A stretch of DNA of 9,947 bases from JAHRVQ01 sp046290215 (GTDB taxonomy: Bacteria; Pseudomonadota; Gammaproteobacteria; Pseudomonadales; Azotimanducaceae), in assembly GCA_046290215.1 (NCBI GenBank), contig JBKAGC010000136.1, forward strand, positions 1 through 9,947, in the 5' to 3' direction. The first letter of the stretch is position 1. Every line of letters starts with the position of its first letter. Positions 1-6,495 of the stretch are shown here, one piece after another. Both the position numbers and the translations under genes were made by a program. Under the pieces are notes generated by a model. The model was given only the letters and a program-made list of their open reading frames with translations. It had not been told where the DNA came from and did not search any database.

Positions 1-1
1 A

Positions 2-481
2 TATAAGCTAGTGGTAGACGGTCTTGACCAGGTAGATGTGCCAGCGGCCTATGCGGTGGCAGTGGCCTGGACGAGTTGGATTCAGGCTAACAGTGATGAC
101 TGGGGTGCTGTGGCGCAACTCGGCAAGGTGAAGTATTTGATGGAGCGAGTGATCACCCTAAACGAGGCCTATGACGCTGGCGGTCCGCATTTATACATGG
201 GCGGGCTTGAAACCGTATTGCCGGCGTCTATGGGGGGTAACCCGGAAAAGGGCAAAGTACATTTTGAAAAAGCCATCGCCTTATCTGAAGGGCAATTTTT
301 AATGGCCAAGGTGGTGTATGCGGAGAATTATGCTCGCCTGGTGTTTAACCAGGAACTACACGATCGATTACTCAACGAGGTACTAGCGGCAGACCCGGTG
401 GTTGAGGGCATGACGTTGACCAATATGGTGGCACGGCAGCAAGCCGCAGCGCTTCTTGAAGACTCACAAGACTACTTTTAG
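2..481 (+). CDS. TRAP transporter TatT component family protein (5' end missing)
   Basis: The reading frame is open from the left edge (codons from base 2) to the TAG ending at 481, so this is the C-terminal 159 residues of a longer protein. Family members are roughly 270-300 aa. The visible part is soluble, alpha-helical and TPR-like. It has the family-typical stretch GPHLYMGG, then PEKGKVHFEKAIAL and YAENYARLVFNQELHDRLL near the C-terminus. TatT proteins were described from Treponema pallidum as periplasmic or lipoprotein trimers with a pore-like hydrophobic channel, and they associate with the TRAP substrate-binding protein. The signal peptide or lipobox would lie outside the window. The gene sits 49 bases upstream of dctP, followed by dctQ and dctM, which fits that partnership. 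The first internal GTG at 11 is not a credible start, because homology to the family should extend well upstream. The call is from remembered family patterns and gene context. Confidence 0.85.
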   Translation, partial: YKLVVDGLDQVDVPAAYAVAVAWTSWIQANSDDWGAVAQLGKVKYLMERVITLNEAYDAGGPHLYMGGLETVLPASMGGNPEKGKVHFEKAIALSEGQFLMAKVVYAENYARLVFNQELHDRLLNEVLAADPVVEGMTLTNMVARQQAAALLEDSQDYF

Positions 482-500
482 TTGTTGAGATACCAGCAAC
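481..500 (+). other. Small intercistronic stem-loop between tatT-type gene and dctP
   Basis: GTTGTTG (481-487) can pair with CAGCAAC (494-500) around a six-base loop, giving a 7-bp stem with one G-U pair. It starts at the last base of the stop codon. No T-run follows, so it is not a standard terminator. It could be an mRNA stability element that favours dctP expression, but a stem this short may be chance. Confidence 0.25.
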
Positions 501-530
501 CTAACTGAACCGCAATAAGGAACCGACATA

Positions 531-1559
531 ATGCTGACAGTTTTTCAGCGCCCGGCAATCGCCTTAGTATTGCTCCTAATTAGCCTGGCAATGCCAACTT
601 TAAGCCACGCTAAGACCTACAAAATCGCCACAGTGTCGCCGGACGGCCTGGCCTGGATGAAAGACTTGCGCGCCGCCGCCAAAGAGATCGAGGCGAAAAC
701 TGACGGTCGCGTGAAATTTAAGATTTACCCAGGTGGGGTTCAGGGTGACGACTTCACCGTGCTGCGCAAAATGCGCATTGGTCAGTTGCACGGCGGCGTG
801 GTGGCATCGAGCTCACTGACTCGTTTCTATCCTGATCTGCAGGTTTATAGTTTGCCGCTGCAGTTTCGTAGTAATCAGGAAGTGGATTTTGTGCGTGAGC
901 GCATGGATGAAATGATCCAAAAAGGTCTGGCGGACAACGGCATCGAGACCTTCCATTTAACAGAAACCGGCTTTGCTTATTTGTTATCGCAAACCCCGGT
1001 AAACACCCTGGCTGAGATGCAAGAGTTAAAGATCTGGGTGCCAGACGGTGACCCAATTGCCGCGCGAATTATCGAGAGTTTTGGTGTTAGTCCAATTCCT
1101 CTGTACCTGACCGATGTGCTGGCAGGTTTGCAAACCGGTCTCATAGATGCGGTTGCCGTACCGCCTCTTGTGGCGCTGGCGCTACAGTGGCACAACCATG
1201 TTAGTCATATGACTGATTTACCTCTCATGTACACCTACTCGATGTTAGCTCTGGATAAAAAGGCCACTCGTGGTATGAGTGACGGCGACCGCGCAATTGT
1301 GCGTGAGGTGATGGATCGAGTGTTTGCCAAGATTGATGCGGCCAACCGTGCGGATAACGAAAAGGCTTATCAAGCGCTGCTGGCGCAAGCCATCGAAAAG
1401 GTGGAGCCAAACCTGGACCGCCTGGAAATCTGGCGTGATCGCGCGGATCAGTCCATTGCTGAACTTGTGGGCAGTGATGAGATTAGTCAGGATAGTGTGG
1501 ATACGCTCAAGGCCAACCTTGCGGAGTTTCGTAGCACCGCCGCCGCTGCAGGGCAGTAA
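531..1559 (+). CDS. dctP: TRAP transporter substrate-binding protein, DctP family
   Basis: This is the periplasmic solute-binding subunit of a TRAP importer, which captures the ligand and delivers it to DctQM. The 342-aa length is normal for the family. Residues 1-27 form a Sec signal peptide: a hydrophobic core from A9 to about L19 and an S-H-A cleavage site before K28. The mature protein starts KTYKIATVSPDG and has the family landmarks Y66-P-G-G, LRKMRIGQLHGG near 78-89, and the segment IPLYLTDVLAGLQTGLIDAV (about 189-208) in the ligand cleft region. The ATG at 531 is preceded by a good ribosome site, TAAGGA, at 516-521. In typical DctP proteins the segment L-K-[IML]-R-V supplies an arginine that clamps the substrate carboxylate. 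Here it reads ELKIWV, so the position is W169. This suggests a ligand other than a classical dicarboxylate or sialic acid. The gene lies between a TatT-type gene and dctQ, 3 bases before the latter. Confidence 0.93.
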   Translation: MLTVFQRPAIALVLLLISLAMPTLSHAKTYKIATVSPDGLAWMKDLRAAAKEIEAKTDGRVKFKIYPGGVQGDDFTVLRKMRIGQLHGGVVASSSLTRFYPDLQVYSLPLQFRSNQEVDFVRERMDEMIQKGLADNGIETFHLTETGFAYLLSQTPVNTLAEMQELKIWVPDGDPIAARIIESFGVSPIPLYLTDVLAGLQTGLIDAVAVPPLVALALQWHNHVSHMTDLPLMYTYSMLALDKKATRGMSDGDRAIVREVMDRVFAKIDAANRADNEKAYQALLAQAIEKVEPNLDRLEIWRDRADQSIAELVGSDEISQDSVDTLKANLAEFRSTAAAAGQ

Positions 1560-1562
1560 TCT

Positions 1563-2030
1563 ATGTTCGGAGCAACGCTCCGGTATGTGCACCGGACTGA
1601 AGATGGGCTGTTAATCGCAGCATTAGTGTCTATGTTAGTCATGGCGCTGGTGCAGATTATCTTGCGTAACTTTTTTGATGCTGGATTGCTCTGGGCTGAA
1701 TCGGCCCTGCGCATTCTGGTTTTGTGGGTGGCCATGCTCGGTGCCATGGTGGCAACCCGTGAATCGAATCATATTGCTATCGACCTGGTGACGCGGTTTT
1801 TACCAGTGTCCTTAAAGAAATACGCCATTCTTCTAAGCTATTTGTTTTCCGCGGTGATTTGCGGCCTGGTGGCTTACCACGCGGTTGAGTTCATCAAGTT
1901 TGAATATGAAGACCAGACCATCGCTTTCGCCTCGGTGCCCACCTGGGTTTGCCAGAGCATTATTCCCATTGGCTTTGGCGTGATGGCACTGCGTTTTACT
2001 TTTCATGGCATCGCCGGGTTGTTTCGATGA
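1563..2030 (+). CDS. dctQ: TRAP transporter small permease subunit, DctQ family
   Basis: This is the small inner-membrane subunit of the TRAP transporter, which pairs with DctM to form the translocation unit. It has 155 residues and four hydrophobic segments, at about 15-34, 43-64, 86-110 and 128-148, as expected for DctQ. The family motif Q-x3-R-N is visible at Q31-R35-N36, followed by W44-A-E. The charged stretch ATRESNHIAIDL after the second segment is also typical (HI-x-[IV]-D-L). The ATG at 1563 lies three bases after the dctP stop, with GCAGGG in the end of dctP as a plausible ribosome site. The TGA stop overlaps the start of dctM (ATGA at 2027-2030), which implies translational coupling. 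Confidence 0.93.
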   Translation: MFGATLRYVHRTEDGLLIAALVSMLVMALVQIILRNFFDAGLLWAESALRILVLWVAMLGAMVATRESNHIAIDLVTRFLPVSLKKYAILLSYLFSAVICGLVAYHAVEFIKFEYEDQTIAFASVPTWVCQSIIPIGFGVMALRFTFHGIAGLFR

Positions 2031-3310
2031 ACTTTCTCGGTAGCGGTGTCCTGACTTTACTGGCGGTGCTCGGCGCGCCGCTTTTTATCATCATCCTTGG
2101 CGCAGCCATGTTGGGTTTCACCGCGGCTGAAATCCCCTTAATGGTCATTACCATTGAGATCTACCGGCTCGTGGATACGCCGCTGTTGTTGGCGCTGCCG
2201 CTGTTCACATTTTCCGGCTATTTGCTTGCGGAAAGCCAGCTTTCTAGTCGGCTGGTACGCTTAACCAAAGTATTTCTAGGTTGGCTGCCGGGTGGTTTGT
2301 CGGTGGTGGCATTTGTTACCTGTGCGTTTTTTACTGCCTTCACCGGGGCTTCTGGCGTAACCATTGTGGCAGTGGGCGCCTTGTTATTTCCTGCCCTGGT
2401 GGAAGCGGGTTACCGTGAACGATTTAGCCTTGGTCTGGTGACTACTTCCGGTAGCCTGGGTTTGCTGCTGGCGCCTTCACTACCCCTGATTTTGTACGGG
2501 GTGATTGTCCAGCAAATGGATATTCCCAATCCATTCTCCATCCAAGAGCTGTTTATTGCTGGCATATTGCCGGCGCTGCTGATGATTGTGCTGTTAACCG
2601 CGTACAGCATCTGGAGTAATCGTGGCCAACCCATAGAGAAGGGCGAATTTAGCTGGCAGGAGGCCAAACAAGCGCTGTGGGCAGCAAAGTGGGAAGTGCC
2701 TCTGCCAGTGGTGATTCTAGGGGGTATTTACTCCGGATTTTTTGCGGTTTCTGAAGCCGCGGCAGTCACCGCGTTTTACGTTTTCCTGGTAGAAGTGGTG
2801 ATTCACCGCGAGGTGCCATATCGCAAATTACCCCGGGTGATCCGCGAGGCCATGGTGATGGTTGGCGGCATCTTATTGATCCTTGGCGTTTCCCTGGCAT
2901 TTACCAATTACCTGATCGATGCCGAGGTGCCCCAGGCCCTATTTGAATGGATTAATACCTATGTAGACGACAAGATCACTTTCTTGATCCTGCTCAACAT
3001 CGTTTTGCTTATCCTCGGGGCCATCCTTGATATTTTCTCAGCGCTGGTGATTATGATCCCCTTGATTGTGCCGGTTGCCCTGCGTTTTGGGGTAGATCCA
3101 GTCCATTTGGGCATTATTTTCCTCGCCAATATGCAAATTGGCTATTTCACGCCGCCTATTGGTATGAACTTGTTCATTGCCAGTTATCGCTTCAAGCGCT
3201 CCATCGCAGAGCTTTATCACGCCACCATTCCGTTTATGTTTGTGCTCCTGGTAGCGCTGGCGATTATTACCTATGTGCCTGAAGTGAGTTTGTTCTTCCT
3301 CGACCGCTAG
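2027..3310 (+). CDS. dctM: TRAP transporter large permease subunit, DctM family
   Basis: This is the large inner-membrane subunit that carries the ion and substrate transport pathway of the TRAP system. I chose the ATG at 2027, giving 427 aa, because it overlaps the dctQ stop as ATGA and opens directly into a hydrophobic helix (GVLTLLAVLGAPLFIIILG). The in-frame ATG at 1949 would add 26 non-hydrophobic residues read from inside dctQ and is rejected. Family landmarks are ALPLFTFSGYLLAES (56-70), FTGASG (105-110), APSLPLILYG (149-158), SEAAAVTAFY (242-251), GAILDIFSAL (331-340) and the C-terminal TPPIGMNLF (375-383). The length matches the family (about 425-440 aa, a dozen or so helices). It is the last gene of the transporter operon; 68 bases separate it from the response regulator gene. 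Confidence 0.95.
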   Translation: MNFLGSGVLTLLAVLGAPLFIIILGAAMLGFTAAEIPLMVITIEIYRLVDTPLLLALPLFTFSGYLLAESQLSSRLVRLTKVFLGWLPGGLSVVAFVTCAFFTAFTGASGVTIVAVGALLFPALVEAGYRERFSLGLVTTSGSLGLLLAPSLPLILYGVIVQQMDIPNPFSIQELFIAGILPALLMIVLLTAYSIWSNRGQPIEKGEFSWQEAKQALWAAKWEVPLPVVILGGIYSGFFAVSEAAAVTAFYVFLVEVVIHREVPYRKLPRVIREAMVMVGGILLILGVSLAFTNYLIDAEVPQALFEWINTYVDDKITFLILLNIVLLILGAILDIFSALVIMIPLIVPVALRFGVDPVHLGIIFLANMQIGYFTPPIGMNLFIASYRFKRSIAELYHATIPFMFVLLVALAIITYVPEVSLFFLDR

Positions 3311-3357
3311 GCCAATAAATTCGGGCCTGAACCGGGATTTAGCGGCGCGAAATTGGC
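3311..3357 (+). other. Inverted repeat and possible weak stem-loop after dctM
   Basis: GCCAAT (3311-3316), directly after the dctM stop, is repeated inverted as ATTGGC (3352-3357). Between them, AAATTC..GG can pair imperfectly with CC..GGATTT, with one G-U pair and a bulged G. No T-run follows, so an intrinsic terminator is not supported. It may be a processing or stability structure at the end of the TRAP mRNA, or chance. Confidence 0.25.
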
Positions 3358-3362
3358 AATTT

Positions 3363-3381
3363 CATCTATGCTTTATAGATG
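3363..3381 (+). promoter_or_regulatory. Hairpin enclosing the start codon of the REC-TPR gene
   Basis: CATCTATGCTTTATAGATG is a perfect 7-bp inverted repeat with a 5-base loop. Its 3' arm ends in the ATG (3379-3381) proposed as start of the response regulator gene. No Shine-Dalgarno sequence precedes that ATG. In RNA this would hold the start codon in a short A/U-rich stem and could lower initiation there, or it may point to a downstream start at 3403 or 3415. The structure is visible in the sequence; the regulatory role is inferred. Confidence 0.35.
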
Positions 3382-5040
3382 AGTACCGCAGAACCAACGA
3401 AAATGCAGAAGGCCATGGCGCAGCAAAATGCGCTGAACGCCCGGCTGCGTAAATGTCGGGTGCTGATTGTGGAGGATAGCGCCGAGGCCAGAGGCATGAT
3501 GCGGGGCTTTATGCGCGATCTGGGTGTGGAGAAGATCGATCTTGCCACCAGCGGCCAGGAAGCCATTGATTACCTGCAAAACTACGCCTTTGACATCGTC
3601 CTTTGTGATTACAACCTGGGTAAGGGTAAAGACGGCCAGCAGGTCCTGGAAGAAGCCCGCTTTAGCAAGTACCTTAGTTACCGCTCCGTGTTCATCATGG
3701 TGACCGCTGAGACCACCGTGGAAATGGTCATGGGGGCCCTGGAATACCAGCCGGATAACTATCTGAGTAAGCCGTTTACTAAAAACGAGTTGCAGCGCCG
3801 ACTGGAACGGGCTGTGGCCACCAAGTTGGAATACAAAGCCATTGAACAGGCTTTTGCTGCAGAACAGTATGAAAAGACCATCACTTTGTGCCAGGAAAAG
3901 ATTGCCGCAGAACCGGGCGGTGCCAATCGCGCCTGGCGTTTAATGGGTGAAAGTTTGTTGGGCTTAAGCCGGTTCGAGGAATCTGCTCAGTTGTACCGCA
4001 AGGTGCTAGCAGCTCGTGAACTCACCTGGGCCAAGATTGGGCTTGGACGGTCATTGTTCCAACTCAAACAATTGCCTGAAGCCGCGCAAATTTTCACCGA
4101 TCTGGTGAAAGAACAGCCCAACGTGACCGAAAGTTACGACTGGCTAGCCAAAATACAGGCCGCCATGGGTGAACAGCGGGTGGCGCAGGATACCCTGGAG
4201 GCGGCTTGTTTGAGATCCCCCAAAGCCGTGCTAAGGCAACTGGAACTAGGCCGTGTGGCCATGGTCAATCGCAGTTATCTGGTGGCTGAAAAGGCCTTTC
4301 GTAAAGCTATCATGCTCTCAGCAGATTCCTGTTATCACACGCCAGACAGTTATTTGAGTTATGTCCGGGCGCTGTTGGTGAAGTTAGATGGTACTGCCAC
4401 CAAACTTACCCGGGAAACCTTCAAAGAAGCACAGCTATTCCTGGCGCGGTTACGCAAGGAATTTCCCGACGATCAGAAAGTGGAGTTTCGCGCCTCGCTG
4501 CTGGAAGGGTTAGTGTGTTTTCGGCACCAGAATTTTGCTGAGGCAAACCGCTTGATAGGGCTCAGCCAGCGGATGATGGAGAATTTTGACTTTCCCCAGC
4601 GAGTACCTCTGGCTGATGAGTATGTGGGGACATTGTCACTGGTAGATTGCTTTGATGAGGCCGAGGCGTTTGTCCACGAGCTGCAAAAACACAGTGACTT
4701 ACCGGCATTGGCAAATCGGTTGCGGCAACGCATCAAAGATGGCCATGCCCGGGCTGAAAGTGAAGCGTTAAATCTTGAAGCGTTGTCGCTCTACGAGCAT
4801 GGCAAAATCATGGATGCCCACGTTAAATTCCGTGAGGCTGCCAGGGCCAGCGGCGCCAGCGCGAATTTGCTGCTAAATGCCGCGCGAGTGTGCCTGGATC
4901 TAGCGGAGCGCCGCGATCTGAATCAGACCGAATGGCAAACGGAATGCAAAACCTACCTGGACCGCTTGTCACAACTTGACCGCTGCGATCATCGATTTGA
5001 GACCTTTAAAGCTCTGGAAGAGCGCTTTGCTGGGCTCTAA
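3379..5040 (+). CDS. Response regulator with N-terminal REC domain and TPR repeats
   Basis: The protein has 553 residues. A CheY-like receiver domain occupies about residues 25-148. It has the acidic pair E32-D33, the phosphoacceptor D77 (in DIVLCDYNL), T109 and the switch lysine K131 (in LSKPF), so it should be phosphorylatable. From about residue 150 to the end it is helical and repetitive, with TPR-like units such as EQYEKTITLCQEKIAAEPGG, FEESAQLYRKVLA and LPEAAQIFTDLVKEQP. No DNA-binding, GGDEF, EAL or HD-GYP output domain is visible, so output is probably by protein-protein contact. No histidine kinase gene lies nearby, so its partner kinase is unknown. The start is uncertain: ATG 3379 lies in a hairpin with no ribosome site. 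ATG 3403 and 3415 are in frame, and 3415 has AGAAGG only two bases upstream. All three leave the receiver domain intact. It is followed by a 250-base gap, so it need not be co-transcribed with the cyclase. Confidence 0.9.
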   Translation: MSTAEPTKMQKAMAQQNALNARLRKCRVLIVEDSAEARGMMRGFMRDLGVEKIDLATSGQEAIDYLQNYAFDIVLCDYNLGKGKDGQQVLEEARFSKYLSYRSVFIMVTAETTVEMVMGALEYQPDNYLSKPFTKNELQRRLERAVATKLEYKAIEQAFAAEQYEKTITLCQEKIAAEPGGANRAWRLMGESLLGLSRFEESAQLYRKVLAARELTWAKIGLGRSLFQLKQLPEAAQIFTDLVKEQPNVTESYDWLAKIQAAMGEQRVAQDTLEAACLRSPKAVLRQLELGRVAMVNRSYLVAEKAFRKAIMLSADSCYHTPDSYLSYVRALLVKLDGTATKLTRETFKEAQLFLARLRKEFPDDQKVEFRASLLEGLVCFRHQNFAEANRLIGLSQRMMENFDFPQRVPLADEYVGTLSLVDCFDEAEAFVHELQKHSDLPALANRLRQRIKDGHARAESEALNLEALSLYEHGKIMDAHVKFREAARASGASANLLLNAARVCLDLAERRDLNQTEWQTECKTYLDRLSQLDRCDHRFETFKALEERFAGL

Positions 5041-5131
5041 CGACAAAATAGACTCTACCTCAAGCCCCGAATGGCCTTATAATTGCCGCAACTGTCTGCA
5101 TATGACGCATCTGGGTATGCTCGGATGAATC

Positions 5132-5171
5132 AGCACTTGAATTAAGCATAGGGCTAGCTATATTCAGTGCT
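5132..5171. promoter_or_regulatory. Imperfect dyad, candidate activator (enhancer) site
   Basis: AGCACTTGAAT (5132-5142) and ATTCAGTGCT (5162-5171) are inverted copies that differ by one extra T, with 19 bases between the arms. The centre (about 5151-5152) lies roughly 102 bases before the start predicted from the sigma-54 promoter at 5228-5243, the usual distance for a bacterial enhancer-binding protein. No T-run follows on either strand, so a terminator is unlikely. The activator cannot be named from the sequence. The same stretch contains TTGAAT (5137-5142) and TATATT (5159-5164) spaced by 16 bases, so a sigma-70 promoter is an alternative reading. Confidence 0.45.
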
Positions 5172-5185
5172 AAAAATAGTCGCGA

Positions 5186-5198
5186 AAACAATTGCTTA
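5186..5198 (+). promoter_or_regulatory. IHF-like binding site
   Basis: AAACAATTGCTTA matches the IHF consensus WATCAANNNNTTR at all defined positions except one (A instead of T at 5188). It lies between the candidate enhancer dyad and the sigma-54 promoter, about 60 bases before the predicted start. IHF commonly bends DNA there to bring the activator to RNA polymerase. Short degenerate sites of this kind arise by chance, so the support comes from its position. Confidence 0.45.
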
Positions 5199-5227
5199 AC
5201 GTCGTTTCTTAGAGTTTCTCCTGATAT

Positions 5228-5243
5228 TGGCACGGTTTTGGCA
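5228..5243 (+). promoter_or_regulatory. Sigma-54 (RpoN) promoter of the diguanylate cyclase gene
   Basis: TGGCACGGTTTTGGCA matches the sigma-54 consensus TGGCACGRNNNTTGCW at every defined base except one (G instead of T at 5240). The invariant GG (5229-5230) and GC (5241-5242) are separated by exactly ten bases. Counting the GC as -13/-12 places transcription start near G5254, giving a leader of about 37 bases before the TTG start at 5291. It points towards the cyclase and lies in an intergenic region with a dyad and an IHF-like site upstream. Transcription would then need RpoN and an enhancer-binding protein. Confidence 0.75.
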
Positions 5244-5290
5244 AACTATTTAGGCTGTAACAGGGGTCACCTCCGCTAAGAGAGTAAGGT

Positions 5291-6493
5291 TTGTCCAGCG
5301 ACACAAATGAATATCGGCGCTTGATTGAGATTGGCATTGCCATCAGCGCTGAAAAGGATATCGACAGCTTGCTGCATCGCATCCTGGCGGAAGCCAAGGG
5401 GATGTCGAGAGCAGATGCGGGCACTCTGTATCTGGTCAAAGACCAGCAATTGGAGTTTGCGATTGTCCTTAACGATAGCCTTGGCATTGCCCAGGGCGTG
5501 GACCATGACGACCCGGTTTCACTGCCCGCTATCCCACTTACAGAGCATGACGGTTCCCCGAACATGGTGAATATCGCGGCTCGCTGTGCCAATTTAAAAG
5601 AAACTATTCGCATTGATGACGTGTATGACGACCTTGATGTGGATAGCTCGGGCGTTCGCCATTTTGATACCTTAACGGGCTATAAATCCCGCTCGTTTTT
5701 AACGGTACCGCTGCGTAATTTCGCCGATGAAACCATTGGTGTACTGCAACTAATTAACGCGCGGTCAGAGCAGGGCGATTTTGTGGCCTTTTCTGAGGAC
5801 ACCGTGCCCCTTATGGAAGCCCTGGCCTCCCAGGCCAGTGTTGCCATGGAAAATCGTCACCTTATGGATGAACAGGCAAGGCTCCGGGAGCAACTGGAAC
5901 ATGAGGTGGATGAGCGCACCGAAGAGCTAAAAAACGCCTTATCTAAATTGTCGGAGGCGCACATTATTTTAAAAGAACTCACCACCATTGATGCGGTCAC
6001 GGGGATTCGAAACCGCCAGTATTTTGATGAGGTGTTTGATCAAGAATGGCGCCGCGCCATGCGGCAATCCTATCCCATCACCCTGATGGTGCTAGACATT
6101 GACCACTTTAAGAACGTCAACGATACCTATGGGCACCTGGCCGGAGATGAAAGTTTGCGGGCTGTGGCTGCCGCTGTGGATGGTTTATTTAATCGTCCGT
6201 CTGACGTGGTGGCGCGCTATGGTGGTGAAGAATTCGTGGTGGTATTGCCATACGTCAACGCCGAAAATGCCAAAGCCAAAGCAGAGCAGGTGCGTAGCCA
6301 TATTGAAAAACTGCCAGTGGTGGCCGACGGCCATAAAATCAAGCTCACCTTGAGTATCGGCTGGGTGTCTATTGTGCCGCGAGACGGGATGACCGCACGA
6401 TTGCTGATTGCCTGTGCCGACCGCGCTTTGTACGAGGCAAAAGCCTCTGGTCGAAACCGGGTAGTAGCGGGTGATCTGGGCAAGTTAACCTAA
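5291..6493 (+). CDS. Diguanylate cyclase with GAF sensor domain (GAF-GGDEF)
   Basis: This enzyme makes cyclic di-GMP from two GTP and is probably cytoplasmic, since no signal peptide or membrane segment is visible. It has 400 residues. A GAF domain covers about 8-188, with typical features LIEIGIAISAEKDIDSLLHRIL, ADAGTLYLV and RSFLTVPLRNFADETIGVLQLIN. A helical, coiled-coil-like linker follows (about 190-228), then the GGDEF domain (about 230-395). The catalytic signature is GGEEF (311-315), and the metal aspartate is D269 in LDIDHFKNVNDTYGH. The inhibitory site RxxD is present as R302-P-S-D305, five residues before GGEEF, so product feedback inhibition is expected. The start is a TTG. An in-frame TAA at 5285-5287 rules out anything upstream, and the first in-frame ATG (5402) would cut into the GAF domain. 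AAGAGAG at 5278-5284 is only a modest ribosome site. A sigma-54 promoter lies just upstream. The stop is two bases from the stop of the convergent transferase-family gene. Confidence 0.93.
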   Translation: MSSDTNEYRRLIEIGIAISAEKDIDSLLHRILAEAKGMSRADAGTLYLVKDQQLEFAIVLNDSLGIAQGVDHDDPVSLPAIPLTEHDGSPNMVNIAARCANLKETIRIDDVYDDLDVDSSGVRHFDTLTGYKSRSFLTVPLRNFADETIGVLQLINARSEQGDFVAFSEDTVPLMEALASQASVAMENRHLMDEQARLREQLEHEVDERTEELKNALSKLSEAHIILKELTTIDAVTGIRNRQYFDEVFDQEWRRAMRQSYPITLMVLDIDHFKNVNDTYGHLAGDESLRAVAAAVDGLFNRPSDVVARYGGEEFVVVLPYVNAENAKAKAEQVRSHIEKLPVVADGHKIKLTLSIGWVSIVPRDGMTARLLIACADRALYEAKASGRNRVVAGDLGKLT

Positions 6494-6495
6494 AG

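Noticed and set aside
1949..2026. Upstream extension of dctM to an ATG at 1949
   Set aside because: It would overlap dctQ by 82 bases and adds a non-hydrophobic N-terminus unlike the family; the ATGA overlap at 2027 is a far better start.
5137..5164. Sigma-70 promoter TTGAAT-N16-TATATT
   Set aside because: The boxes match moderately well, but they coincide with the inverted repeat arms, would leave a leader of about 120 bases, and a much stronger sigma-54 match lies closer to the gene. It is kept only as an alternative.
5228..5290. Cyclic-di-GMP (GEMM) riboswitch in the cyclase leader
   Set aside because: GGCACG...GGCAAAC resembles the first part of the motif, but the following conserved GACGCAAAGCC-type segment is absent; the same bases are explained by the sigma-54 promoter.
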